DNA from: an uncultured bacterium
GTDB taxonomy: Bacteria; Cloacimonadota; Cloacimonadia; Cloacimonadales; Cloacimonadaceae
Direction of reading: 5' to 3'
Length of the DNA stretch: 9,822 nt
Assembly (NCBI GenBank): GCA_937924555.1
Contig: CALDSN010000017.1
Location: 1 to 9,822 of the forward strand
The notes under the pieces: generated by a model
What the model was told of the DNA's origin: nothing
The model's input: the letters and a program-made list of their open reading frames with translations, nothing else
Databases searched by the model: none
In this document: piece by piece, positions 1 to 7,421 of the stretch
Numbering within the stretch: the first letter of the stretch is position 1
Layout of the letters: each line of letters starts with the position of its first letter
Translations under genes and position numbers: made by a program

Positions 1-340
1 CGATCTCTCGTTTGTCCAATAACCTGCGCTCAAAATCGGCACTGAGGTTTAGCACAGCCTTAACTTTGCCGGATTTCATCAGGTCTTCCGCTTCCTCCGG
101 GCTGTTCACATAGCGAACTTTGAACCTTCCCGTACCCTCCAAATGACGGATAAGCTGTCCCGTCTCATTCTTGGAAGTGGGGTCATATACTGCAATGTTG
201 GTGCTCTCTATCTCGAAACGGAGGATGAAGCCGAAAAGCAATATCTCAATAAGCGGTAGCAGCACCATAATCATCAGGCTCTTGGGATCGCGCAGGATGT
301 GCAGGAACTCCTTGCGGATGAAGGTAAGCAGGTTTCTCAT
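1..340 (-). CDS. ABC-2 type permease, N-terminal part (YbhS/YbhR-like)
   Basis: This is the membrane subunit of the exporter, of which only the first 113 residues are visible; the gene runs off the low-coordinate edge. The protein begins MRNLLTFIRKEFLHILRDP. This amphipathic cytoplasmic lead-in with a KEF...RDP motif is typical of ABC-2 family permeases (the YhgE/Pip- and YbhR/YbhS-like group). A single hydrophobic segment follows at about residues 21-40 (IMVLLPLIEILLFGFIL), then a hydrophilic stretch from about residue 43 that should be the start of the large extracytoplasmic domain between TM1 and TM2. Family members are usually about 370 residues, so roughly two thirds is missing. The ATG overlaps the TGA of the preceding ATPase gene as ATGA, and a G-rich stretch 7-8 bases upstream can serve as ribosome binding site. 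A second permease gene commonly follows in this family but cannot be seen here. The substrate is unknown. Confidence 0.9.
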   Translation of the reverse strand, partial: MRNLLTFIRKEFLHILRDPKSLMIMVLLPLIEILLFGFILRFEIESTNIAVYDPTSKNETGQLIRHLEGTGRFKVRYVNSPEEAEDLMKSGKVKAVLNLSADFERRLLDKREI

Positions 341-1071
341 GCTTCATCCCCCCGAGCCAGAGTGAGGAACACATCATAGATGCTGCTTGCGCCAAACTGC
401 TGCTTCAACTGCTTAGGGCTGCCCATGGCGGCAATCTTGCCCTTAACCATCATGGAGATGCGGTCGCAATACTCCGCTTCATCCAGATAGTGGGTGGTTA
501 CAAACACCGTGATGCCCTGCTCGGAAGCCTCGTATATCATGTCCCAAAAGGCTCTGCGGGTAACGGGATCCACCCCTCCGGTAGGTTCGTCCAAGAACAG
601 AAGGCGAGGCTTGTGAATAATGGCGATAGAGAAAGCCAGCTTTTGCTTCCAGCCCAAGGGCAAGGAGCCTGCTAACCGCTTCCGCTGTGCACTCATCCCC
701 AGCTTAGCAAGTAGGGCATTGCCCGCTTCTCCAATCTCCTTGCTGCTCATTCGGTATATCCCGGCATAGAAGCTGATGTTGTCCCACACGCTGAGATCGT
801 CGAACAAGGAAAAGCGTTGGCTCATATAGCCTATGTTTGCCTTGATCTGCTCGCTTTGGGAGTAAACATCATAACCGCATACCGCAGCCATGCCGGATGT
901 GGGGGTCAACAATCCGCACAGGATGCGCATGGCAGTGGTCTTTCCCGCTCCGTTTGCCCCCAGAAAGCCGAATATCTCTCCCGCATCCACTCCGAAGCTG
1001 ATGTCATCCACCGCAGCAAAGCTCCCAAACCGCTTAACCAGGTTGCTTACTTCCACAATGCGTTCAGGCAT
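337..1071 (-). CDS. ABC transporter ATP-binding protein, second NBD (YbhF C-half-like)
   Basis: This 244-residue cytoplasmic ATPase powers the exporter with the neighbouring ATPase and the downstream permease(s). Visible motifs are Walker A GANGAGKTT (38-46), Q-loop glutamine 85 in YMSQRF, Walker B LLFLDE (157-162) with catalytic E162, D-loop GGVDP, and switch histidine 194 in TTHYLDEAE. The signature is LPLGW (137-141) instead of LSGGQ; from memory, this variant is typical of the second NBD of YbhF-like proteins. The start is set at the ATG of MPERIVEV because NBD homology begins there and GGAGGG lies just upstream, although its spacing is short (about 4 bases). An upstream in-frame start at 1245 would add 58 residues without NBD character that merely overlap the previous gene. 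The gene overlaps that gene by 8 bases and ends in an ATGA overlap with the permease, consistent with translational coupling. Confidence 0.93.
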   Translation of the reverse strand: MPERIVEVSNLVKRFGSFAAVDDISFGVDAGEIFGFLGANGAGKTTAMRILCGLLTPTSGMAAVCGYDVYSQSEQIKANIGYMSQRFSLFDDLSVWDNISFYAGIYRMSSKEIGEAGNALLAKLGMSAQRKRLAGSLPLGWKQKLAFSIAIIHKPRLLFLDEPTGGVDPVTRRAFWDMIYEASEQGITVFVTTHYLDEAEYCDRISMMVKGKIAAMGSPKQLKQQFGASSIYDVFLTLARGDEA

Positions 1072-1987
1072 CTTCCCTCCCCATAAGCTGCAGGAAGCAA
1101 TCCTCAATCCCTGCGGGAACATGGCTGATGTCGAAATGCTGCACTTCCCCATCCAAGAGCTTCGTGAGCCCTGCCACGGCTTTGGTGGCATCATCGCGCA
1201 CCGCAACATGGACAGCTTCACCAAAGCTGTAGCTGCTCTCCACACCGTCCATCCCTTCCACCATTTGCTTTATTCTGCGGCGGTCACTGCCCGTAACCGA
1301 GAGAATGCTGCCTGCAAAGCCCGCTACAATATCCCTGGGGCTACCGCTTTGCAGTATCCTGCCCTTATATATCATGGCTATTCTATCGCAGCGTATTGCT
1401 TCATCCATGTAGGGTGTGGAGACTAACACGGGTATTCCCTGCTCTTTAAGCTGCACCAGGTTATCCCAAAACTCCTTGCGAGATACGGGGTCAACCCCGG
1501 TGGTCGGCTCATCCAAGAACAAAGCAAGGGGCTTGTGAATAAGAGCACAGCACAAAGCAAGCTTCTGCTTCATCCCACCGGACAAAGCACCTGCCTTACG
1601 CTTGGCAAAGGGCTCCAGCAGCTTGTATATCCCCTCAATCAGGTAGTAGTTATCCTCAATCTTGCTGCCAAATATCCGAGCGTAGAACTCCAGATTCTCC
1701 CGCACACTCAAATCAGGATACAGCGAGAAGCGTCCCGGCATATAGCCAATAACAGAGCGTATCTTGGCATAGTCCCTACTTACACTTAGTCCGTTGATAT
1801 AGCCTTCCCCGGAATCAGGCTCCAGCAGAGTGGTCATAATCTCAAAGAGTGTGCTCTTCCCCGCTCCGTCTGGTCCGATGAAGCCAAAGACCTCATCTTG
1901 TCTGACGGTAAAGGAAACTCTATCCAGCGCAAGGTTATCCCCAAAATGCTTGCACAGCTCTTCTGCCACAATAAAGGGCTCTTTCAT
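1064..1987 (-). CDS. ABC transporter ATP-binding protein, first NBD (YbhF N-half-like)
   Basis: This 307-residue ATPase corresponds to the N-terminal half of tandem-NBD exporters such as E. coli YbhF, here as its own gene. Walker A is GPDGAGKST (38-46), the signature is a near-canonical LSGGM (135-139), and Walker B is LALFLDE (154-160) with E160 kept. Two normally conserved residues are replaced: the Q-loop reads YMPGRF with G85 where Q is expected, and the switch region reads STPYMDEA with P192 where H is expected. Loss of the switch histidine is familiar in the first NBD of this group; the Q-to-G change is less expected. About 80 residues after the ATPase core (from about 225) form a C-terminal extension of the kind seen in exporter NBDs. 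The start follows the adaptor gene's stop by 4 bases, with only a weak ribosome binding site, so reinitiation by ribosomes finishing the adaptor gene is plausible. Confidence 0.93.
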   Translation of the reverse strand: MKEPFIVAEELCKHFGDNLALDRVSFTVRQDEVFGFIGPDGAGKSTLFEIMTTLLEPDSGEGYINGLSVSRDYAKIRSVIGYMPGRFSLYPDLSVRENLEFYARIFGSKIEDNYYLIEGIYKLLEPFAKRKAGALSGGMKQKLALCCALIHKPLALFLDEPTTGVDPVSRKEFWDNLVQLKEQGIPVLVSTPYMDEAIRCDRIAMIYKGRILQSGSPRDIVAGFAGSILSVTGSDRRRIKQMVEGMDGVESSYSFGEAVHVAVRDDATKAVAGLTKLLDGEVQHFDISHVPAGIEDCFLQLMGREDA

Positions 1988-1991
1988 TGCT

Positions 1992-2861
1992 TCAGAACAC
2001 CACTTCCAGGGGCATACCCTGCTTCAGGCTGCCATCGTTCTTACACATCGCCTCCACTCGATACACCAGCTTGGTGCGCTCCTCTCTGGTCTGGATGACC
2101 TTGGGAGTAAACTCCGCTTTGTCGCTGATGTAGCTAATCTCTGCAGGATATTGCTGCAGACCATGTGCGGCATCAACCCTTAGCTTAACCTTCTGCTGCA
2201 GCTTGATTTCCTTCAACTGCTTTCCCGAGATGAAAAACACCGCTTTCATGCTGTCCAAATCACCAAGCTTAATGATGGGCTTTGCCAAAGCAGCAAGCTC
2301 CCCCATGTTGGCATATACGGACAGCACCGTGCCATCCACAGGGGCTTTCACATAACACTTCTCCAGGTTTCCCTTCAAGGTGTTCAGCTTTGCCACAGCC
2401 ATGCCCTTTTCTGCTTTCGCCATGGCAATCTCAGTCTTTGCCAAGCCAAGCTTATTATCCGCCAACCTCAAGCCTGCTTCCAGGTCGTCCACCTGTTTCT
2501 GCGTGGTTGCTTTTTGCTGCAACAGCTTGGCAAAGCGCTCTCTCTCCAAGCTCAGGTTTGCCCTTTCGGTTTGGCTAAGCTTCTGCTTCTCCAAGGCAGC
2601 CTGTATCTTCAGTTCCAGCATCGCTATATTGCTCTCCAACTCTGCCTTGCTATATGCAAGGTCGGTGGTGTCGATAACTGCCAGCACCTCTCCCGCTACA
2701 ACTTTATCTCCTTCCTTCACTGCCAGATCCGTGATATTCCCCGCTATCCTGGCAGAGAGCACAGTCTCCTCTACCTCAAAGTTCCCCCAGGCATCGCTAT
2801 CATCCCTCTTGGCGCAGGCACCAAGCAGCAGCAAAGCCGCCAACACAAGCTGCAATCTCAT
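1992..2861 (-). CDS. HlyD/YbhG-type periplasmic adaptor lipoprotein
   Basis: This 289-residue membrane fusion protein should bridge the inner-membrane ABC exporter and the TolC channel. Residues 1-15 are a short basic and hydrophobic signal ending in a lipobox (LLGAC) with the lipid-bearing cysteine at 16, so it is probably a lipoprotein rather than a TM-anchored adaptor. The first half of the lipoyl domain is at about 34-64 (ARIAGNI...VKEGDKVVAGEVLAVID), an Ala/Leu/Lys/Glu-rich helical hairpin (coiled coil) at about 66-166, the second lipoyl half at about 169-200 (KAPVDGTV), and a beta-barrel domain to the end. This order is classic for the HlyD_D23/biotinyl-lipoyl family. GGGAG lies 7 bases before the ATG, which overlaps the TolC gene's TGA as ATGA. 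Residue +2 after the cysteine is alanine, so the E. coli inner-membrane retention aspartate is absent. Confidence 0.93.
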   Translation of the reverse strand: MRLQLVLAALLLLGACAKRDDSDAWGNFEVEETVLSARIAGNITDLAVKEGDKVVAGEVLAVIDTTDLAYSKAELESNIAMLELKIQAALEKQKLSQTERANLSLERERFAKLLQQKATTQKQVDDLEAGLRLADNKLGLAKTEIAMAKAEKGMAVAKLNTLKGNLEKCYVKAPVDGTVLSVYANMGELAALAKPIIKLGDLDSMKAVFFISGKQLKEIKLQQKVKLRVDAAHGLQQYPAEISYISDKAEFTPKVIQTREERTKLVYRVEAMCKNDGSLKQGMPLEVVF

Positions 2862-4117
2862 AATCTATCTCCCATAATGTAAATCTTCTTCGCCTCCAAT
2901 GCCCTCAGCTTGGTTTTTGTGCTCTGCAGTTCCAGCTTTGCTTCCAGCAGACTGTTATTCTGCAGCAGCAACTCTGTGGTGCCAAGCGTACCCAGTTCAT
3001 ACTTTTCTTCATATATTCTCTGCACATCCTCCAGCAGAGCCACTCTCCTGGCGATTTGCCCGGTGCTGTGCACAAGCTGCTCCGTTTCTTTATTCAGAGA
3101 CAGCAGTTCGTTGCGGATATTCAGCTCCATATTCTCCTTGCTGCGTTCAAGCTGCCCTGCTTCGCTCTCCGCCACCTTGCTTTCATAGCTGCGCTGCCCC
3201 CAATCCCAAAGCTTCCAGCTTAGCACGATGCCCGCACTGTAATAATCATGGAACTGTGTGGAGAACATGTCGTATCCAGGCTTACCATAAGCACCGGACA
3301 CTCTGGCAGACACCTGTGGCAGGTTCTTCCGCTTGGCAAGGCTACTGTTTTCCCGCTGCATCTTGGCAAGCACATCCAGCTTACTCAGCTCTGCCCGTTG
3401 CAACACCTCTGCATTAAGGGACGGTATCTGGGGAAGCATGAACTCCATATCTGCTTCCAACTCCATGCCACACAGCCTGTTGATACGCTGCACTGCCGCT
3501 TCCCTTTGCCTCTTTAGCCCCTCTATCCTATCCTCCAGCTTCAATATATCGCTCTGCAGCAGCAGCAAATCCGCCCTCTCTCGCACTCCGCTCTCCAATC
3601 CGGCTTGCAGTGCGCGCTCACGGGCATTCATGCTGTCCAGATTCAAGGCAAGGGTTTGCTGCGATAGGTCTAATCCAATTATCTCAAAATAGCGGTTCAG
3701 CAGTTCCATCTCCTGTGCCTGAAGCGAACTTTGGTAATCCAGCTTCTTCGCCTGCATCTCCAGGGAGCTAAGCTGCCTTTGCCCTTTGGTGATGCCCGCA
3801 TCCCAAACAAGCTGCCGTAGCTCCAGCCCCACAGCCTCTCTGTCCTTATCCGGTACAGGTGCTTTTAGGGGCAAGGCACTTCCCAGAGACATCCGGGTTA
3901 CTTCGCTGTTTGCCCCCGCTTCGGCACTGAGGCTCAAATTGGGCAAGTACGCCTTTTGCAGTGCTTTATCCTTCATCTTTGCCTGCAGCTCCAGCTCCTG
4001 CAAGTTCTTGCTAATAGGGCTGTTTTCCCGCAGTGCCGACAGACAATCCTGCAAGCTTACCCCAATTAGGCTAATTGCCCACAGGATAAACACGGTTATC
4101 AACAAGTTACGCTTCAT
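2858..4117 (-). CDS. TolC-family outer-membrane efflux channel
   Basis: This 419-residue outer-membrane factor would form the exit duct of the exporter as a trimer. The N-terminus (MKRNLLITVFILWAISLIGVS) is a Sec signal peptide of about 20-23 residues. The mature part shows the internally duplicated OEP layout: each half has long Leu/Gln/Glu-rich helical stretches plus a membrane strand pair. The matching positions of the two halves are LVWDAG (103-108) and KLWDWG (302-307), the W/F-D-x-G landmark before the second helix of each repeat. Length is normal for the family (about 420-450). AAGGTG about 5-7 bases upstream is a fair ribosome binding site. The start overlaps the repressor stop as ATGA, so the channel is cotranscribed with its partners, unlike the stand-alone tolC of E. 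coli. Confidence 0.93.
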   Translation of the reverse strand: MKRNLLITVFILWAISLIGVSLQDCLSALRENSPISKNLQELELQAKMKDKALQKAYLPNLSLSAEAGANSEVTRMSLGSALPLKAPVPDKDREAVGLELRQLVWDAGITKGQRQLSSLEMQAKKLDYQSSLQAQEMELLNRYFEIIGLDLSQQTLALNLDSMNARERALQAGLESGVRERADLLLLQSDILKLEDRIEGLKRQREAAVQRINRLCGMELEADMEFMLPQIPSLNAEVLQRAELSKLDVLAKMQRENSSLAKRKNLPQVSARVSGAYGKPGYDMFSTQFHDYYSAGIVLSWKLWDWGQRSYESKVAESEAGQLERSKENMELNIRNELLSLNKETEQLVHSTGQIARRVALLEDVQRIYEEKYELGTLGTTELLLQNNSLLEAKLELQSTKTKLRALEAKKIYIMGDRL

Positions 4118-4731
4118 GGCTGCACCTTCAGGATGGAAGCCAGCACAAAATCAGCCACGTGCTTCTTTCTGTGATTCAGATAGACGTTCATCTCCTCGTC
4201 TGTCATGCTGAACATCCTTTTCAACAGAGGGGAAGCGATGATTGGGTACAGGCACATAGCGATGATATTCACCAGCAGGTCCATGGGAGCTATATCCACA
4301 ATCGTCCCCTTCCGGCGTTCCTGTTCAAACCTTCCCGCAATATTCGCCAGAATCTCCTGTCGGGGTAATGCGCTTACAATCTCGTCCAGTAATTCCTCGT
4401 ATTTAATCATCTCAGAAAAAAAGAATAAGGCTTGACGGCGGTACTGTGAAAACACCTCATAGTAACTATCCACCAACTGACGAATCATCTCTTCGATGCT
4501 GCTATCGGGGGATAAGTGGCTTATCACATTGTTGATAATCTGCGAGAAAAGCACCTGCACCGACCGTTTGAACAACCCCTCTTTACTGCGGAAATAGTAA
4601 TGCAGTGATGCCTTGGAGATGCCCGCTTGATCCGCAATTTCCTGCATCCTGGCACCGTCAAAGCCCCTGCGGCAAAACACTTCCACCGCCGCAGCCAATA
4701 TTTTTGCTTCGCTTCCGCTAATATTCTCCAT
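4114..4731 (-). CDS. TetR-family transcriptional repressor of the efflux operon
   Basis: This 205-residue cytoplasmic regulator has a TetR_N domain in its first 60 residues. The helix-turn-helix is at about 28-48 (MQEIADQAGISKASLHYYFR), with the family's usual YYF and KEGLF residues following. The rest is the all-helical ligand-binding and dimerisation domain, which would sense an effector of unknown identity. It is the first gene of the operon and overlaps the channel gene as ATGA, so it very likely represses its own operon; E. coli CecR (YbiH) sits next to the related ybh genes. The start at MENISGSEAK is chosen because AAGGAG lies exactly 6 bases upstream. An alternative in-frame ATG at 4779 lies inside the predicted operator and has no good ribosome binding site. 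Confidence 0.92.
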   Translation of the reverse strand: MENISGSEAKILAAAVEVFCRRGFDGARMQEIADQAGISKASLHYYFRSKEGLFKRSVQVLFSQIINNVISHLSPDSSIEEMIRQLVDSYYEVFSQYRRQALFFFSEMIKYEELLDEIVSALPRQEILANIAGRFEQERRKGTIVDIAPMDLLVNIIAMCLYPIIASPLLKRMFSMTDEEMNVYLNHRKKHVADFVLASILKVQP

Positions 4732-4737
4732 GCTGAA

Positions 4738-4743
4738 CTCCTT
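4738..4743 (-). promoter_or_regulatory. Ribosome binding site deciding the repressor start
   Basis: AAGGAG on the minus strand lies 6 bases before the ATG at 4731. It fixes the start at MENIS rather than at the ATG 48 bases further upstream. Confidence 0.8.
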
Positions 4744-4761
4744 GTTATACCATACAGTTAA

Positions 4762-4784
4762 ACCATTTGGTCTAACCATGTGGT
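4762..4784. promoter_or_regulatory. Probable TetR operator: tandem ACCAnnTGGT palindromes
   Basis: Two 10-base palindromes, ACCATTTGGT (4762-4771) and ACCATGTGGT (4775-4784), are separated by three bases. The whole 23-base block is itself an imperfect palindrome centred on 4773, so TGGT at 4768-4771 also mirrors ACCA at 4775-4778. It lies 30-53 bases upstream of the repressor start, where an autoregulatory TetR site is expected. A TTGACA hexamer on the minus strand (4813 to 4808) could be a -35 element, but no convincing -10 sits 16-18 bases downstream of it, so I do not call the promoter itself. The site is seen directly; its role as operator is inferred. Confidence 0.65.
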
Positions 4785-5022
4785 CAGCTTCTGCTATAAT
4801 CCTACTTTGTCAAGCTAAACTTGTGCTTTCGTTTTACATCCCATTGAACAGCTATAGTCTTAGGCTGTGTCCCGTACACTTTCTCCTACAAACTTGCCTG
4901 GGGTAACACTATATTGGGTGTAATAAGGGGTTGTTAAGCAAAGAAAGACCAGGCTGACCTTGGAGTGTCATAGTGGTGGGAAGTATGGAAAAGTTGGTAT
5001 GAGCCTTTATGCTTCTTAGTGC

Positions 5023-7173
5023 TCAGTGGACCTTCACTGCCTTACCTCGCCTTAGCTCATTTCCTGATTTTGCCTGCAAGAGATAAACCCCGGCAGGAAG
5101 CCTGTTAAGATCCTTTGTAGTAAGATTAAGACGTGCGTCCTGTCCGGGGGTAAATGTCCAATCCGCAAGTTTCTGACCCCGAAGGTTGAAGAGGCTGACT
5201 TCTCGTTTCTGATGGATGTCCAACCCGGAAATACTAACTTCGTTGGTGAAAGGATTTGGACTGACTTTCAGGTTTTGCGCAACAGGTACTGCGCAAGGGT
5301 CGTCTGTTCCAGATACTTCGTGTTCATAAACACTCACCCCGTTTCGGTAGTTACCAACCCATATATTGTTGTTCGTTGCCACATACAAATATGTACAGCC
5401 ATTATCAGCAATCCCGGAGTTGGAGGCATCCCATACTGTCCAATCACCATTTGCGAAATGCGCCAGCCCTTGGGAAGTGCCGGCAAACAAATGCCCATTT
5501 CTGTCGAAAGCGATCGCATAAACAACATTTGAAGGCAAACCGGAGTTACTCTGGTTCCAGACTTCCCAGTTCGTTTCATCAAAGCGTGCCAAACCCTGGT
5601 TGGTACCGATCCAGACCAATCCGTCCTTTGCCTCTATGGAAAAGATATAATAGCCCGGTAAACCCGAATTGACGGAGTTATAGATAGACCAGACATTCCC
5701 TTCCAGCTTCGCTAGCCAAGATGTCGATCCTCCGTCTGTCAAACCAACCCAAACTCTGTTTTGGTTGTCAACCTCCAGCGCTGTAACCCGTCCGGAAGGT
5801 AATGGGGAGTTATATTCGTTATACACCATCATTGTCGTTCCGCTCAAGCAGGCAACCCCTTCGTAGGGAAAGCCCATCCAAACCCTGTCCAAAGAATCGA
5901 TAGCCAGCCTGTGAACATAGACATTAGGTAATTCGGAATTACTTGGTGTGAAAGAACTAATAACACCTTCCTCATAACAGAGCAGCCCCTGAAATTGGGT
6001 CGCCAACCAGAGGCGTCCTCGGGAATCATACTCCAGATCACGAAGGAGGTCGTTATCTCCAGGCAGGTCCACATGCCCCCAAACCTGCTCGTCAAACCAG
6101 TCGAGACCACCCCAGTTTGCAAACCAATGCTTATCGTTGGAATCCTGAATCTGGTTAAGAATATAAGAGTAGGAATACCCGCTGTTCGAGGTTGGTATAA
6201 CCTGCCAGGTGCCGTTTTGCCAGCGTGATAGTGTATGGTAGGAGGCGAACCATCCAACCCCATCTGAATCGAAGTTTATATCGTTCACTAGTCCGCTTAT
6301 AAGGGCTGTATTATTCTGATCGAAATGCTGCCAGTTGATGCCGTCAAAGCAGTCCACTCCCAAACTGGTACCTACCCAGATCCTCCCTAATGGATCCAGA
6401 CACAGTGCTGTTACCGAATCGGTGCTCAGTCCGTTGTTTTCGGGAGTGTAGTGAGTCCAGGTATAGCCGTCATAGCTCCAGAGCCCATCCGATTGGGTGC
6501 CCACCCAAAGAACGTTCTGGCTATCGAAAGTTATATGTTTCACTATATAAGAGTAGTTTTCTAAACCACCAACATCAACAACGGTGAAATCCGTACCGTC
6601 GTAGCAGACCAAAGTAGGCAGAATTCTTGATTCACCGACGTAAAAAACGGTGCCGAACCAGACCCGACCCAACGAATCACAACTTACGGCCTCCACCGTC
6701 GGATTGCTTAAAGGAGTACCGCACACCGAATATTGAGTGAAAGCCGAACCATCGAAGTGAAACAACCCGGCACTCTCTGTTCCTATCCAAATATCGTTAG
6801 GTCCCCGGACAGCGAAATTGGTGAAGTTCCCCACCCCTCCTGTGTATTCATAACTCACCCATTCGGTTCCATCAAAACGACTAAGTCCATTGGGATACCA
6901 GTGAAGAACCCACAAGTTGTTAAGGGAGTCTTTAGCAACTTGGTCAAGAGCGTTAACAGGTAAGCCTGAATTCGCTCGATTAAAAAAAGCTGTTTCAAGT
7001 GTTTCACGGTTGATGCGAGCCAGTCCACCTTCAGTTGCGACCCATGTATATTCCGCATCACTGCAAATACTTCTTACACTCTTTCCATAAGTGTAATTCG
7101 TCCAGCCGGGATGCTGGGCATACAGGCCAGTTATGGCAATTATCAGACATAGGCAAAGGTAGTAAAAGCGCAT
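5023..7173 (-). CDS. Secreted 14-repeat two-component-regulator-type beta-propeller protein with T9SS sorting domain
   Basis: This 716-residue protein begins MRFYYLCLCLIIAITGLYAQ, a Sec signal peptide probably cleaved after the AQ near residue 20. From about residue 44 to 610 it carries 14 Reg_prop-like repeats of the pattern (L/I)W(V/I)G-T-x-x-G-L-x-x-(F/Y)-D-G, often followed by W-x-x-Y and an N-S-G-L-P turn. The repeat tryptophans fall near 44, 88, 129, 172, 223, 266, 308, 350, 389, 432, 475, 521 and 605; a degenerate blade with LFAGT sits near 562. Fourteen repeats fit two seven-bladed propellers. Residues 630-716 are a T9SS type-A C-terminal domain (VSPNPF, LFNLRGQK, LPAGVYLL, GKAVKV), so export through the outer membrane to the surface or medium is likely. 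There is no TM helix, kinase or YYY domain, so this is not the sensor half of a hybrid two-component system. Ligand or function is unknown. AGGAGG 6 bases upstream supports this start over an ATG 36 bases earlier. Confidence 0.92.
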   Translation of the reverse strand: MRFYYLCLCLIIAITGLYAQHPGWTNYTYGKSVRSICSDAEYTWVATEGGLARINRETLETAFFNRANSGLPVNALDQVAKDSLNNLWVLHWYPNGLSRFDGTEWVSYEYTGGVGNFTNFAVRGPNDIWIGTESAGLFHFDGSAFTQYSVCGTPLSNPTVEAVSCDSLGRVWFGTVFYVGESRILPTLVCYDGTDFTVVDVGGLENYSYIVKHITFDSQNVLWVGTQSDGLWSYDGYTWTHYTPENNGLSTDSVTALCLDPLGRIWVGTSLGVDCFDGINWQHFDQNNTALISGLVNDINFDSDGVGWFASYHTLSRWQNGTWQVIPTSNSGYSYSYILNQIQDSNDKHWFANWGGLDWFDEQVWGHVDLPGDNDLLRDLEYDSRGRLWLATQFQGLLCYEEGVISSFTPSNSELPNVYVHRLAIDSLDRVWMGFPYEGVACLSGTTMMVYNEYNSPLPSGRVTALEVDNQNRVWVGLTDGGSTSWLAKLEGNVWSIYNSVNSGLPGYYIFSIEAKDGLVWIGTNQGLARFDETNWEVWNQSNSGLPSNVVYAIAFDRNGHLFAGTSQGLAHFANGDWTVWDASNSGIADNGCTYLYVATNNNIWVGNYRNGVSVYEHEVSGTDDPCAVPVAQNLKVSPNPFTNEVSISGLDIHQKREVSLFNLRGQKLADWTFTPGQDARLNLTTKDLNRLPAGVYLLQAKSGNELRRGKAVKVH

Positions 7174-7179
7174 GAGCTC

Positions 7180-7185
7180 CCTCCT
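7180..7185 (-). promoter_or_regulatory. Strong ribosome binding site of the propeller gene
   Basis: AGGAGG on the minus strand lies 6 bases before the ATG at 7173, immediately ahead of the signal peptide. It decides the start against the earlier in-frame ATG at 7209, which would put a charged 12-residue leader before the signal peptide. Confidence 0.8.
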
Positions 7186-7421
7186 CTTATGGCAGTTCAA
7201 TACTAACATAGTAAATATGCAATATTCATTCCATACCTGAAATAATGCTTAGCTTAAAATGTTTCTCTGACTTGATTTATCCTAAGGCTGCAATACTATC
7301 CTCGGCTTGAGATAGACGCTATAAACTAGAATTACTGAGTTACCGAGCAAGACATATTATCCCATTTATGTTACATCGAAGCAATAAGCCGAAAACGTCT
7401 GTTCGTAACCTCATCAATCCG

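Noticed and set aside
1072..1245. Extended N-terminus (58 residues) for the second ATPase gene
   Set aside because: The added sequence has no ABC character, is a frame shadow of the preceding ATPase gene, and GGAGGG precedes the internal ATG at 1071.
4732..4779. Earlier start (at 4779) for the TetR gene
   Set aside because: That ATG lies inside the predicted operator, while AAGGAG sits at ideal spacing before the ATG at 4731.
4795..4813. Promoter from TTGACA (minus strand 4813-4808) with nearby TATA-like sequences
   Set aside because: The TATA-like hexamer is only 7 bases from the TTGACA on the minus strand. TATAAT on the plus strand (4795-4800) has no -35 and would face away from the operon, with no plus-strand gene to serve.
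5024..5039. CAGTG-CACTG stem at the end of the propeller gene as terminator
   Set aside because: The stem is only five pairs, lies largely inside the coding sequence and is not followed by a T-run on the minus strand.
5844..6263. 139-residue minus-strand frame within the propeller gene
   Set aside because: It overlaps a strongly supported repeat protein in another frame and shows no independent protein features.
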